DNA of 42,593 nucleotides, taken from assembly GCF_001552535.1 (NCBI RefSeq), contig NZ_BCRJ01000051.1:1-42593 (forward strand), in the 5' to 3' direction. The notes under the pieces were generated by a model. The model saw only the letters and a list, made by a program, of their open reading frames with translations. It did not search any database and had not been told where the DNA came from. Origin of the DNA: Nocardioides jensenii JCM 1364 = NBRC 14755. GTDB lineage: Bacteria > Actinomycetota > Actinomycetes > Propionibacteriales > Nocardioidaceae. The position numbers were made by a program, and so were the translations under genes. Positions 1-8,021 of this stretch are shown here, piece by piece (the stretch's first letter is position 1; each line of letters opens with the position of its first letter).

Positions 1-108
1 GTCGACCGGCGGCCCGGCGGGTGGCGCAACGGGCGCGACCGGCGCGACCGGCGCTCACTCGGGCGACCCGCTGGGAGGCCCGACCATCTGACCTCCCGCA
101 CGACACCT

Positions 109-143
109 CGACTGGCCGCCGGCACCTCGCCGGCGGCCAGTCG
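109..143 (-). terminator. Strong GC-rich hairpin after the first minus-strand gene
   Basis: A near-perfect inverted repeat has 14-bp arms, at 109-122 and 130-143, around a 7-base loop. It lies about 75 bases past the stop of the minus-strand gene ending at 218. No T-run follows the stem, as is common for actinobacterial terminators. The rest of 1-217 shows no convincing gene; open frames there run antisense or lack a ribosome site. Confidence 0.5.
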
Positions 144-217
144 GCATTGAGGGGTGGAGACCAGCCTGCGCATTCAGCTCCACGAGCCAGCTCCCGGCAG
201 CTCGACCCATTGCGCTC

Positions 218-1465
218 TCAGGCACTCTCCCGCAGCGTCGACCCGAGAAGTCGACAGCCCTCACCGGCCGGGCCGACCAGGATCTCGCCCAGTGCCACCA
301 AGGCTGCCGCGTGCTCCGGCCCCAATCGACACACGAACTCCGGCCACACCTCCGGCGAGAGCAGAGCAGCGGCCACACACGCCGGATCGACGAACCAGCC
401 CTCCGAATCGTGGCCGAGCAGGGACATGATCAGGTCCACCACCATCGCGTCGAGCTCGTCGGGAAGCGGCTCGATCTCGCGGCCGTCCTCGTCGTACTCC
501 GCGTGTCTCAGGTAGTCGTCCCCGACCAGCGCGTCACGCCACACCTCCTCTGCCATGTCGGTGACGATCGGCGCGTTCTGCCCCGGCGTGAGCAGGCCGA
601 TCGTCCACGCATCCCCACTGCGCTTGATCACCTCGAGCCACTCCTCCGGACGAGCAGCCACCTCCTCGGCCACCTCCTCACGCACCCCGCCGGGCGGCGT
701 GCTGAACAGCCGCACGCCCTCACACGTGACGATCCGGCCGATCACGTGGCCGTCGTACATTCGACTGCTTGCGGCGCCCAGGTTGATCGTCGTGACCTCC
801 GAACCGCTGCTCAGGTCGGTCCACCGGAGCTCGTGCTCGGTCTCGAAGGCCAGGCGGTAGCCACCCATCGGCGCATCGCTCCAGGAACTGAGGTCGCCCG
901 CACGCTCGGCGACCGCGGGACGACGTCCGAGGAACTCCGCCAGCCCGCCGAGGTCATGGACGGCGAGCTGGTGCGCGATCCAGTCACGATCACCGATCCT
1001 CGTGCGCAGGCTCATCGGCGTGCTCCGCGGCGACTCTCCCCTCGCTTCGACGGTCAGGTCGACGGCCCGAACCGTTCGTTCCAGCGAGCTTCGCGTCATC
1101 TGGCTGCCGGACTGCTGGACCGTCCATCGCGCGTAGACCCACGGGGGCAGCACCGAGGCGAAGAGGTGGAGCTGGATGAGTCGGTCGAGGCGCCATGGTG
1201 CCCACATGAACTCGCCGTCCGGGCCGCAGGGCGTGTCGACCATGATGTCGATGGCACCCGCGGCATCACCCGCGGCCTCGCGCTCGTTCGCTGCGTCGAT
1301 CGCGGCGACGTACGGCTCGAGCTCGTCGCGCTGAGCGGAGGGAGCACGCACCCGGGCGGTCCGGCTGTTCTTGCTGGGACGGTTTCGACGGCGGCCGTTT
1401 CGGCCTCGGGACTTGTGCATGCCCACGAGTGAACGCCCTCGGGCTCGGCCGCCGCCAGCCCCCAT
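218..1465 (-). CDS. Hypothetical protein with basic N-terminus
   Basis: I do not recognise this 415-residue protein. Its first 40 or so residues are very rich in Arg, Lys and Ser, and the rest is acidic and Trp-containing with no clear membrane segment or signal peptide. The C-terminal third has acidic stretches (DEDGREIEPLPDELDA) and an Ala-rich helical region. The ATG at 1465 lies 2 bases past the stop of the upstream gene; a TTG at 1471 in the same frame would overlap that stop (TTGA), so the two genes are probably translationally coupled. Strong G/C third-position bias supports real coding. The function is unknown, and the pairing with the upstream gene is the only clue. Confidence 0.75.
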   Translation of the reverse strand: MGAGGGRARGRSLVGMHKSRGRNGRRRNRPSKNSRTARVRAPSAQRDELEPYVAAIDAANEREAAGDAAGAIDIMVDTPCGPDGEFMWAPWRLDRLIQLHLFASVLPPWVYARWTVQQSGSQMTRSSLERTVRAVDLTVEARGESPRSTPMSLRTRIGDRDWIAHQLAVHDLGGLAEFLGRRPAVAERAGDLSSWSDAPMGGYRLAFETEHELRWTDLSSGSEVTTINLGAASSRMYDGHVIGRIVTCEGVRLFSTPPGGVREEVAEEVAARPEEWLEVIKRSGDAWTIGLLTPGQNAPIVTDMAEEVWRDALVGDDYLRHAEYDEDGREIEPLPDELDAMVVDLIMSLLGHDSEGWFVDPACVAAALLSPEVWPEFVCRLGPEHAAALVALGEILVGPAGEGCRLLGSTLRESA

Positions 1466-1467
1466 TT

Positions 1468-2025
1468 TCAATCTGTGGATAACCCCTCACTGCGCGGGTG
1501 GAGACGTCGCTGCCCACGGGTGATCGATCGGAAGTAGTCCTCCTGGGATTGATGCACCGCGAAGTCGATCGGCCCCACCGTCGGCGCGACATCGGGCGCA
1601 TCCGGCGGACACACGTGCACCCGCTGCCAACGACGCAGGCGGTCCCAGGAGTCGTCGAGGTACGTCGCCGCACAGTGCAGGCAGACGCCCTCCCGACGCC
1701 CGTCGTCTTCGACGAGGATCGTCGCCTCGAGGCGATAGGTGAGCGGATCGACGTGCCCCGTGGTCTCGGCCAGGGGCTGTCGGTCACGCGGCAGGATCAG
1801 CGCGCACGTGCACACGTCGCGGTCGATCGACTGCCACACGAGGGGTCGATGGATGCCGGCCCGTCGGTCGGCCAGGATCGCCTCGAGCGTCGCCCGTTCG
1901 GCGTCGATCTCCTCCCCCTCCACGAGCATGCTCACCTCGAGCAGCGCGAGGTAGTGCGCACCAAGGCCCACCACCAAGGCGTCGTACGCCGATCCGTGGA
2001 CGCGGTAGTCGCGTGGTCGTGCCAT
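1468..2025 (-). CDS. Hypothetical protein with two Cys pairs
   Basis: This 185-residue protein is not one I can assign. It has two cysteine pairs, CTC in a DVCTCALIL context and CLHC in a GVCLHCAATY context, which could bind a metal. It has no signal peptide or membrane helix. The ATG at 2025 is preceded by GGGAGAG about 5 bases upstream, supporting this start. A small hairpin with 6-bp arms (2047-2052 and 2058-2063) lies in its leader. Its stop overlaps or touches the start of the following minus-strand gene, so the two likely form an operon. Function unknown. Confidence 0.75.
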   Translation of the reverse strand: MARPRDYRVHGSAYDALVVGLGAHYLALLEVSMLVEGEEIDAERATLEAILADRRAGIHRPLVWQSIDRDVCTCALILPRDRQPLAETTGHVDPLTYRLEATILVEDDGRREGVCLHCAATYLDDSWDRLRRWQRVHVCPPDAPDVAPTVGPIDFAVHQSQEDYFRSITRGQRRLHPRSEGLSTD

Positions 2026-2109
2026 CTGTCTCTCCCGTCGTCAGGAGCAGCCTTTTGGGCTGCCCCGCCTTGACCGCGTGCGCGGCCCGGGTCTTCTCCG
2101 GAGGGCACC

Positions 2110-2274
2110 GTGTCGGGAGACGCGGTTGCCGGTCGGCCACGTCCGGAGGCGTGCGGCCGACGAACCATCACCACGAATGGCGATGCTCTGGACCCGTTCG
2201 ACACCGTCGTGGTGCCGACGAGCAAGAGCATGCACGAGACCACCGACAAGCTCCACCGAAGCGTGCTGGTCTAG
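2110..2274 (+). CDS. Small hypothetical protein (54 aa)
   Basis: A GTG at 2110 is preceded by GGAGGG, with about 5 bases between GGAGG and the start, and opens a frame to a TAG at 2272-2274. The predicted product is polar, with a C-terminal half reading TNGDALDPFDTVVVPTSKSM and then HETTDKLHRSVLV. The codon pattern is moderately G/C-ended. It could be a genuine small gene or the 3' end of a decayed larger one. It sits divergent from the gene at 1468-2025 and about 80 bases before the zinc-ribbon gene. The rest of 2026-2356 holds no other gene I can support. Confidence 0.45.
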   Translation: MSGDAVAGRPRPEACGRRTITTNGDALDPFDTVVVPTSKSMHETTDKLHRSVLV

Positions 2275-2356
2275 ACCGATTCGTCCCGAATGTCAGTGCT
2301 CCCGTGCACAGTCCGTGACGTTCGAAGCTGCACCAACTTTCAACACGGGGGTCGAG

Positions 2357-3022
2357 ATGTTCGACAACGTCGCGCCACACGGCGCAGAGCAACAGCCCGC
2401 ACAGGTCGACGAGGCTCAAGAACCGCCACCCGTCCGGGTCTGCCGCACGTGCAGCGTGCAGTCCCAGACGGTCGGAGACTTCTGCCCACACTGCGGCAAG
2501 AGCTACCTACACGCGCGTCGCATGCCCAGTCGCCGCGCACTCACCATCGCTGGTGTCGCGCTCCTGCTCGTGGCGGGCGCCGTCACGGGGATTGCCGTCA
2601 AGGTCAGTCATGATCGTTCGGAGGAAAGGGCCGCCGCAGTTGCTGACAAGCGTGACGCTGAGGCCGCGGCCGCACAGAAGGAAGCCGAGGCCCGCGAGCA
2701 TTAGGAGGCCGAAGCCGCTGCCTTGGAGGAGGCTGATCAGGCGGAACGCGGAGCGCGCGCTGAGTTGATCAAGCAGATGCAGGCCTCGATCACCAAGGAT
2801 GCCAAGAAGCGTGTGGACGAGGGGGTGTTGGAGGGCCCGATCTTCTACACCTCATGCGATCCGCTCGGTGGAGGGTCAGTCGATGATCTGACCGCGTTGA
2901 CCACGACATTTGAGTGCATCGGGGTGAATGAGAAGTTGAAGGCCGGTCAGGTCAGAGGTTGGGCCTTCTCGGCCACGATGAACTGGGACGAAGGCTCGTG
3001 GACCTGGAGTCTGGGCAGCTGA
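2357..3022 (+). pseudogene. Zinc-ribbon membrane protein split by an in-frame TAG
   Basis: The frame from ATG 2357 to the stop at 3022 is continuous except for one TAG at 2702-2704 (codon 116). Before it: a zinc ribbon with CxxC pairs at C29/C32 and C43/C46, one membrane helix at about residues 61-81, then an Ala/Glu/Lys-rich coiled coil. The coiled coil reads on in the same frame after the TAG (EAEAAALEEADQAERG) and leads into a C-terminal domain that includes FYTSCDPLGGG and ends SATMNWDEGSWTWSLGS. This is the layout of an actinobacterial zinc-ribbon, single-pass protein with an extracytoplasmic C-domain. A CAG-to-TAG change would explain the stop; a sequence error or read-through are alternatives. 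A second ATG-less restart would begin at TTG 2723. Role unknown. Confidence 0.75.
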
Positions 3023-3070
3023 CCACCTCGAGCGCCCTGCCATCCGGGCGCACTGCCTGACCATGAACAC

Positions 3071-3101
3071 GGAACCCGCCGACGGGGGTGCGGCGGGTTC
3101 C
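3071..3101. terminator. Perfect 10-bp hairpin between convergent genes
   Basis: GGAACCCGCC at 3071-3080 pairs perfectly with GGCGGGTTCC at 3092-3101 around an 11-base loop. It lies between the 3' ends of the zinc-ribbon gene (plus) and the DUF222-HNH gene (minus), so it is well placed as a bidirectional terminator. There is no T-run. Confidence 0.55.
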
Positions 3102-3206
3102 GGCATGTTGGGGCGCACGGGCGCATGACCCAACAGGTCTCCCGGCTTCGAGCGGGTCGGACGGCAGTCCCACCACACCAGCCAGACCGACTGATGCGGG
3201 GTGCTC

Positions 3207-4430
3207 TCACTTCTTCTTGGAGAAACGGATGTCGCCGTCGGGTTGTCGTTCGTGGTGGTAGGCAGGGTCGTGGATGCGGTGGTGATGGTGGCAGCAGAGC
3301 AGGATGCCGTTCTTGACGGTTGTCTTGCCGCCCTGAGACCACTCAACGAGGTGGTGGACTTCGCACCACTCGGCTGACGCGTCGCACCCGGCCGCCCGAC
3401 ACTTCTTGTCGCGCAGCCGGATCACCTTGCGTTGGACCGGGGTGTGCAGCCGGGAGGCCCGGCCCACATCGAGGACCTGCCCGGCGGCGCCGAGGACCAT
3501 CGGGATGATGGTGGCGTTGCACGCCAGGCGGCGGGCGGTGGCCGCGGTGATCGGGGTGTCGGCGTCGTAGCCGAGGCCGCCTGAGGCGAGTTCGGTGCGC
3601 AGCTGGTCCAGGGTGATCGTCACGACCACCGTGGTCGCGTCGCCGCCGTGGTCGGGCAAACGACCCGGGTCGACGCGCTCCAGCAGGTCTCCCATCGCCC
3701 GGGCCATCAACGTGGCGTAGGGAACCCGGCGGCCATCGGACTCCGCGGCCTGCTTGCGGGGCTGGGCGAACGCCTCCAGGTAGCGCTTGAGCCGCTTGGC
3801 CACGGCATCCGGGAGCCGCCCACTGATCCGGGTGGTGCCGTCACCTTGAGGCCGCAGGGAGAACTTCGCCTTCTCCGCGGCGTGCTTCTCCTCATCGGCC
3901 AACCGCTTCGCCTCACGCTCCTCCGCGGAGTCCGGGTCGACCACGTCGGCCAGGTGTCGACCCAGCTTTCGCAACCCGGCGGGGTCGAGTCGCTTCGCCT
4001 CCGTCAACAAGGTCCGCTCGGCCTCCACCAGCTGGGCCGCAGACAGCTCGTCACGGACCTCGTCCAGGGCGTTCGCGATCGCACGTGCCTGTTCCAGGGT
4101 GACCTCGCCGGCGCCCAGCGCTGCGGCGACCGCGTGCCAGCGTTCGGCGAGCAGCTTGGCCAACGCCTGGTCGGCGCGAGCCTCCCGCTTGTCCAGGTTC
4201 TGGTCATGGCTCAACCACGACGCCGGGTCCTTCGCGCCCGCGTCGTCGGCCACGTCACCGGCGGTGGCCAGCACCGCCAACCGCACCGCAGCCAGCCGGG
4301 CCTCCGCAGCCACCAGGCCCCGCAACAGCTCACGCTTCTGCGGCATCGGCACATACAGCGGCTCGAACCCGGCCAGTTCGTCGATCGCAGCGCACACCGA
4401 ACTCAGACTGTCGGTCATCGGGTGCATCAT
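3207..4430 (-). CDS. DUF222/13E12-type HNH endonuclease
   Basis: This 407-residue protein has an N-terminal alpha-helical DUF222 (13E12 repeat) region and a C-terminal HNH nuclease domain. Visible HNH residues are C344 and C349 (CRAAGC), the HH of WCEVHH at 359-360, and a following LLCCHHHHRIHD block. The family is abundant and multicopy in actinobacteria and is thought to be linked with mobile elements; its target is unknown. The ATG at 4430 (or the adjacent GTG at 4433) is preceded by GGAAGG at 7-10 bases, so I prefer it over the GTG at 4466. The gene is intact. A possible promoter lies far upstream (TTGCGC and TACGTT on the minus strand, plus positions 4603-4608 and 4580-4585, 17-bp spacing). 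Confidence 0.9.
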   Translation of the reverse strand: MMHPMTDSLSSVCAAIDELAGFEPLYVPMPQKRELLRGLVAAEARLAAVRLAVLATAGDVADDAGAKDPASWLSHDQNLDKREARADQALAKLLAERWHAVAAALGAGEVTLEQARAIANALDEVRDELSAAQLVEAERTLLTEAKRLDPAGLRKLGRHLADVVDPDSAEEREAKRLADEEKHAAEKAKFSLRPQGDGTTRISGRLPDAVAKRLKRYLEAFAQPRKQAAESDGRRVPYATLMARAMGDLLERVDPGRLPDHGGDATTVVVTITLDQLRTELASGGLGYDADTPITAATARRLACNATIIPMVLGAAGQVLDVGRASRLHTPVQRKVIRLRDKKCRAAGCDASAEWCEVHHLVEWSQGGKTTVKNGILLCCHHHHRIHDPAYHHERQPDGDIRFSKKK

Positions 4431-4632
4431 CACGATCAAGCCTTCCGTTCGCAGGTGTGTATTCACTGCGACGCCGGAGGCCCCTCGGGGCTATTACTCA
4501 CCGTGATGCATCTGACCCATCAAACTTCGCCCGCGAACCCCTCACGAGGCCGGCCACTTCGATTGATGAACTGCTAACAAACGTACACTCATTTGAATAG
4601 AGGCGCAATACCATTCTCTGAATTTGTTTGGG
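4431..4632. other. Intergenic stretch with an AT-rich patch
   Basis: This 200-base gap holds an AT-rich patch (about 4556-4632) that stands out in a high-GC window. It may carry the promoter of the DUF222-HNH gene, or mark the junction where that gene replaced the front of the plus-strand gene whose tail follows at 4633. No complete gene is visible. Confidence 0.4.
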
Positions 4633-4698
4633 TTGGTGGCCACCCTGGACGACACGATCACCACGTTCACGCGACTGATGGACGAGGAGTCAGATTGA
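4633..4698 (+). pseudogene. Possible 3' tail of a lost gene
   Basis: A plus-strand frame ends at the TGA at 4696-4698 with a plausible protein tail, LVATLDDTITTFTRLMDEESD. The frame closes upstream within the AT-rich patch and has no convincing start. Its stop overlaps the TTG start of the next gene (TTGA), the typical arrangement of an operon partner, so I infer that it is the truncated end of a former upstream gene. The family cannot be named from 21 residues. Confidence 0.3.
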
Positions 4699-5368
4699 AC
4701 GCCGCACGCCGATTGCCCAAGCTGGCCTGGGATGCGCTGCTTTTCGAGATCGCTGTATGTCGCTCACTCTGACGGTGGATCGCGCGCCGCCCCGACATCC
4801 CTGCGGGAGCCGCGCCAGTCCGCTACGCGCAGCTCGTCGGCCGATGCTGTGGCTGTGGATCTTCGGCTCCGCCGTCGAGGTCGTCGAGGTCGTCGTGGTC
4901 GACGTGATGGTCCACCGATGGCTGCCGGGGCTGAGGATCCCACTGTTGATCATCGGCATCTGGGGCTTTCTCTGGACGCTCGACATGTACGCCGCCTATC
5001 GCGTACGACACGTGGTGATGGACACTCACCTGACCTTGCGCGGCGGCCTGCGGCCCCAGGTCGTCGTACCCCTCGAGGCCGTCGACGTCGCACGCACCGC
5101 CGAGCACGAACTGCCCGGCATCACCAAGACCCTGCACAGCGAGGACGGGCTGCTGCTCCTGGGCGTGAGCAGCAGGACGAATGTGGAGCTCGTGCTCCAC
5201 GGTGCCGTCGCCCTCGCCACGTCGCAAGGCGAGATGACCGCTGACCGGGTTGGGCTCTGGGCGGACGAACCGCGCGAGGTCGCGCGGATGCTGGGTCAGC
5301 GACTGCCCACCTCTCACGGCATTCCGGGTGACCGAGGTGACCAGTCTCTGCCGACAGTTCAGTCCTGA
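4695..5368 (+). pseudogene. Two-helix membrane protein gene, broken near its 5' end
   Basis: A TTG at 4695 behind GAGGAG starts a frame reading MNAARRLPKLAWDALLFEIA. It meets a TGA at 4770-4772, then continues sensibly in frame (RWIARRPDIPAGAAPVRYAQ, LVG) up to about 4841. One base appears to be missing there: adding a C within the 4841-4843 run joins it to the next frame (PMLWLWIFGSAVEV...). From ATG 4844 the frame is intact to 5368. The protein has two membrane helices (MLWLWIFGS..., and PLLIIGIWGFLWTLDMY) and a cytoplasmic domain resembling a small PH-like fold. Repaired length would be about 224 residues. The last 10 bases overlap the convergent reductase gene. It could still make a shorter protein from 4757 or 4844. 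Confidence 0.6.
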
Positions 5369-5919
5369 GGCTTCAAGCGATAGCTGAGGAACACGTTGCC
5401 GAGGGACGACGTACCGGAGTCGACGAGCTCGAGACGGGTGAGCGGCACGGTCTCGTCGAAGAGGCGGCGTCCTTCACCGGTGATGGCGGGGTGCATGGTG
5501 AGGGTGAGTACGTCGATCGCGCCGGCGGTGAACAACGACCGCACGGTGTCGACGCCACCCGCGACGGAGATGTCGCCGCCCTCGCCCTGCTTGAGCTGGT
5601 TGACGTAGTCGACGGGGTCGCCGGAGACGTGGGTGGAGTTCCAGTCGAGGTCGTCGCCGAGCGTCGTACTGATGACGTGCTTGGGGATCGGGTTGATGAA
5701 CGAGCCGAACGGGTCGTCGGCGCCGACGGCGTCGCTCTGCCAGAACTCGCGCCACTCCTCCCAGAGCTTGCGGCCGATGACCAGGTCGGAGACCGGGGCG
5801 AGGGCGGCGCCCATGCGCTCGCCCTCCTCCTGGCCGAAGGCGTCGAACTGGAACTGGTCGGGCGCCTCACTGACGCCGTTGACCGAATAGAACATGTGGG
5901 CGGTGACATTGCGGGACAT
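5359..5919 (-). CDS. Dihydrofolate reductase family protein (RibD C-terminal-like)
   Basis: This 186-residue cytoplasmic protein matches the DHFR/RibD C-terminal reductase family. Seen are the N-terminal strand MSRNVTAHMFYSVNGV, a central SDLVIGRKLWEEW helix, the strand-turn KHVISTTL, the glycine-rich nucleotide-binding segment GEGGDISVAGGVDTVRSLF and the C-terminal HPAITGEGRRLFD motif. Members use NAD(P)H, but most, including this type, have no known substrate. The ATG at 5919 is preceded by GGAAGG with about 7 bases spacing. The 3' end overlaps the convergent gene by 10 bases. No operon partner is visible; the gene appears to be monocistronic. Confidence 0.9.
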   Translation of the reverse strand: MSRNVTAHMFYSVNGVSEAPDQFQFDAFGQEEGERMGAALAPVSDLVIGRKLWEEWREFWQSDAVGADDPFGSFINPIPKHVISTTLGDDLDWNSTHVSGDPVDYVNQLKQGEGGDISVAGGVDTVRSLFTAGAIDVLTLTMHPAITGEGRRLFDETVPLTRLELVDSGTSSLGNVFLSYRLKPQD

Positions 5920-6047
5920 GGTCGAGCCTTCCGTCGCGGTTTGATGTCAGTCTTGACCATGTCGTACGACGAAACTCATCGCCACTACATTGTGGTGGTC
6001 GAGCGGGGCGAGGAACGAGTCCGAAAAGTCGAGACAACGACTCGAGC

Positions 6048-6458
6048 TCAGCAGCGGGCGATGCTCGATGGATAAATGCCACCGCCGAGGCCGCGGCCAT
6101 CCAGCTCACCGATGCCGACGGAGAGCTGATAGCCCGGTCGCCACAGCAGGGCCTTCGTGGCCGAGACCCGGCCACGGGCCGCCTTGACCCTGACCTGCGC
6201 CGTGTTGCCGTTGCGCGAACGGTAGAGCCCGCCGATGTGGGTGTGCGTGGCCCGCCTGTTGTCGAGGCGGACCTTGATCCGGTATCCACCGGTCACCCGG
6301 ACCTTGCACACCTGCGTCCTGCCGCCGTGGACGGAGGCCCCGGAGGTCCAGGCCGCGTTGGCCGGCGAGCCGACCAACGTGATGGACGCGGCGACGACGG
6401 GTGCGAGGGCTGCGATGGCGATCGTGCGGATCGTGGTGCGGGTGTGCTGTGAGGTCAT
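6048..6458 (-). CDS. Small secreted protein
   Basis: This 136-residue protein begins MTSQHTRTTIRTIAIAALAP, a basic-then-hydrophobic signal peptide with a likely cleavage at SPANA-AWTSG. The mature part is basic and Arg/Gly-rich with one Cys near its start (TQVCKVRV) and one at the very end (SSIARC), which could pair. The ATG at 6458 is chosen over the ATG at 6467 because GGGGGAG lies about 10 bases from the former and only 1 from the latter. I do not recognise the family. It follows the NERD gene on the same strand at a 35-base spacing and may be co-transcribed. Confidence 0.75.
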   Translation of the reverse strand: MTSQHTRTTIRTIAIAALAPVVAASITLVGSPANAAWTSGASVHGGRTQVCKVRVTGGYRIKVRLDNRRATHTHIGGLYRSRNGNTAQVRVKAARGRVSATKALLWRPGYQLSVGIGELDGRGLGGGIYPSSIARC

Positions 6459-6493
6459 GCGTCGCATTCTCCCCCGCACGGCGCCGGTGAAAC

Positions 6494-7669
6494 TCAGCGC
6501 TTCCAGCGGACGACGCCACTCCTGGCGTCGAGCATGATCGAGACCGACGTCGCCGTGCCGCCCTGGGGGACCACGAAGACAACGCTCCCCTTCAGCGACC
6601 TGCCCGCCTTCAACCGCGGCTTGGCAGGCAACGCCGCTCTCCTGTCGACGTCCGCGAAGCGTCGGTCGGGTTGGACCAGCCCGGTCGAGGTCTCGAGTGA
6701 GACCTCCATCGCCCCTGCCGGCTGCCACCGCGTCGTCCCGGTGTTCTCGATCGTGACGCGTACGGCGACCAGTCGCTTGCCCTTGGCCAACTTCCCGCCT
6801 TGTGCCCGTCGTACGTCGACCACGGAGCGAACCGTGATCGCCAGGTCCGGCCTGGTGCCGGCGCCTGTGACGGCAACTCGGTCGCCAACGTCGTGCTGGC
6901 CGTTCCCGAGCTCACTGGTGAAGACACCCGTCAACTGATCGCCGAGCCAGGGTGCAGCACGCGGAACACCGAACACGAGTGCGAGGGCGAGCGGCACCAG
7001 GATGAGTGCCCGCATGGCGGCGCGCCTCCGGCGTGATCGTCGCCGCGGCCGGTGGGCCATGCCGGTCGGCGGCAGCACGACGCCGGTCAGGTCTCCGCCG
7101 CGGATGACCGCGCGACGAGGGTCAGTCGCCGGAGGAAGCGTCACGGCGGCCTGCCGGGCAAATCTCGTGACGGCATCGGGGTGCAGTGTCGGGGGTCGCG
7201 ACGCCAACATGTCGACGAGGTTCGCGGTGGAGCAGACCATGACGTCACCCGCCCAACCCTCGACCGACTCTTCCCGCACGAAGCACAGCGCACCCGTGAC
7301 GGGGACGCCGCCCAGGGCCTCAGAGACCGCCAGCGCAGCGTCCGCCGCGCCCGTCACGGCACTCTCGCGGCTGCGGCCGTTCTGCTTGAGGGCGTCATCG
7401 CGTACGACGACCGTGCCCGACCAGTTCTTGCTGTCGATCGCGAAGACGCCACCCGGCCCGAGGGCCACATGGTCGATGTTGGCTCGCGGACGACCCGGCC
7501 AGGCGACGTCGTGTATCACGACCCAGCCCGCTGCCAGCAGGGGTTCGAGCACATCGGCCGTGGCGCTCTCGCCATCGGCGCCGCGCTCGTAGTTCTCGGC
7601 CTCTCGTCTGTGGCGCGCGGCCTTCTCGTACTGCCGGCGTGCTTGGTCGCGCGCGGACTCCCCAGCCAT
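6494..7669 (-). CDS. NERD-domain membrane protein with C-terminal DUF4352-like domain
   Basis: The protein has about 391 residues in three parts. The first is a basic, coiled N-terminus followed by a NERD (nuclease-related) domain with GADGESATADVLEPL, IDHVALGPGGVFAIDSKNWS and the typical downstream strands; the usual ExK is DSK here. Next come an Arg-rich linker and one membrane helix (ALILVPLALALVFGVP, near residue 220). Last is an extracytoplasmic beta-domain resembling DUF4352 (GDRVAVTG..., VAVRVTIENTGTTRW). NERD proteins are predicted PD-(D/E)XK-like nucleases of unknown role. The start is ATG 7669 or the adjacent GTG 7672, behind GGGGG. It lies beside other nucleic-acid-processing genes on the plus strand. 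Confidence 0.85.
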   Translation of the reverse strand: MAGESARDQARRQYEKAARHRREAENYERGADGESATADVLEPLLAAGWVVIHDVAWPGRPRANIDHVALGPGGVFAIDSKNWSGTVVVRDDALKQNGRSRESAVTGAADAALAVSEALGGVPVTGALCFVREESVEGWAGDVMVCSTANLVDMLASRPPTLHPDAVTRFARQAAVTLPPATDPRRAVIRGGDLTGVVLPPTGMAHRPRRRSRRRRAAMRALILVPLALALVFGVPRAAPWLGDQLTGVFTSELGNGQHDVGDRVAVTGAGTRPDLAITVRSVVDVRRAQGGKLAKGKRLVAVRVTIENTGTTRWQPAGAMEVSLETSTGLVQPDRRFADVDRRAALPAKPRLKAGRSLKGSVVFVVPQGGTATSVSIMLDARSGVVRWKR

Positions 7670-8021
7670 CACACCCCCACGGTGCTTCGTTGCCAGGAGG
7701 CTACGACGAGTCAGTCACCAATGGGCCAGAACACGAGAATCCACAGGCTGGCCGCCGGGTTGCCCAGTCCGACAGGCACCGAGAAGCGACATCGCAGAAT
7801 CATCGGGCAGTCGAACACCAGTCGCGTGCAGAATCGACAGTGAGGCCACTCAACCCTCGAGACAACGGGCTGGTTCTTAGCCAATGCAGCTGTGCCTCGG
7901 CACGCACCAGCGTTCAGCCTCGACCCGTGCCAACGTCCGCTGCCCTACGGTATGAACGAGCCAGTTTCAGCCTCCGCCTGTGTCCCGCAGGCGCGTCACC
8001 CCGCTGCAAGGAGCCGAAGAC
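7670..8021. other. Divergent intergenic region, no gene seen
   Basis: About 350 bases separate the NERD gene (minus) from the DUF4268 gene (plus). Frames here lack ribosome sites and coding character. A weak -10-like TACGGT lies at about 7947, and AGGAG at 8009-8013 serves the downstream gene. I see no repeat or RNA gene. Confidence 0.4.
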
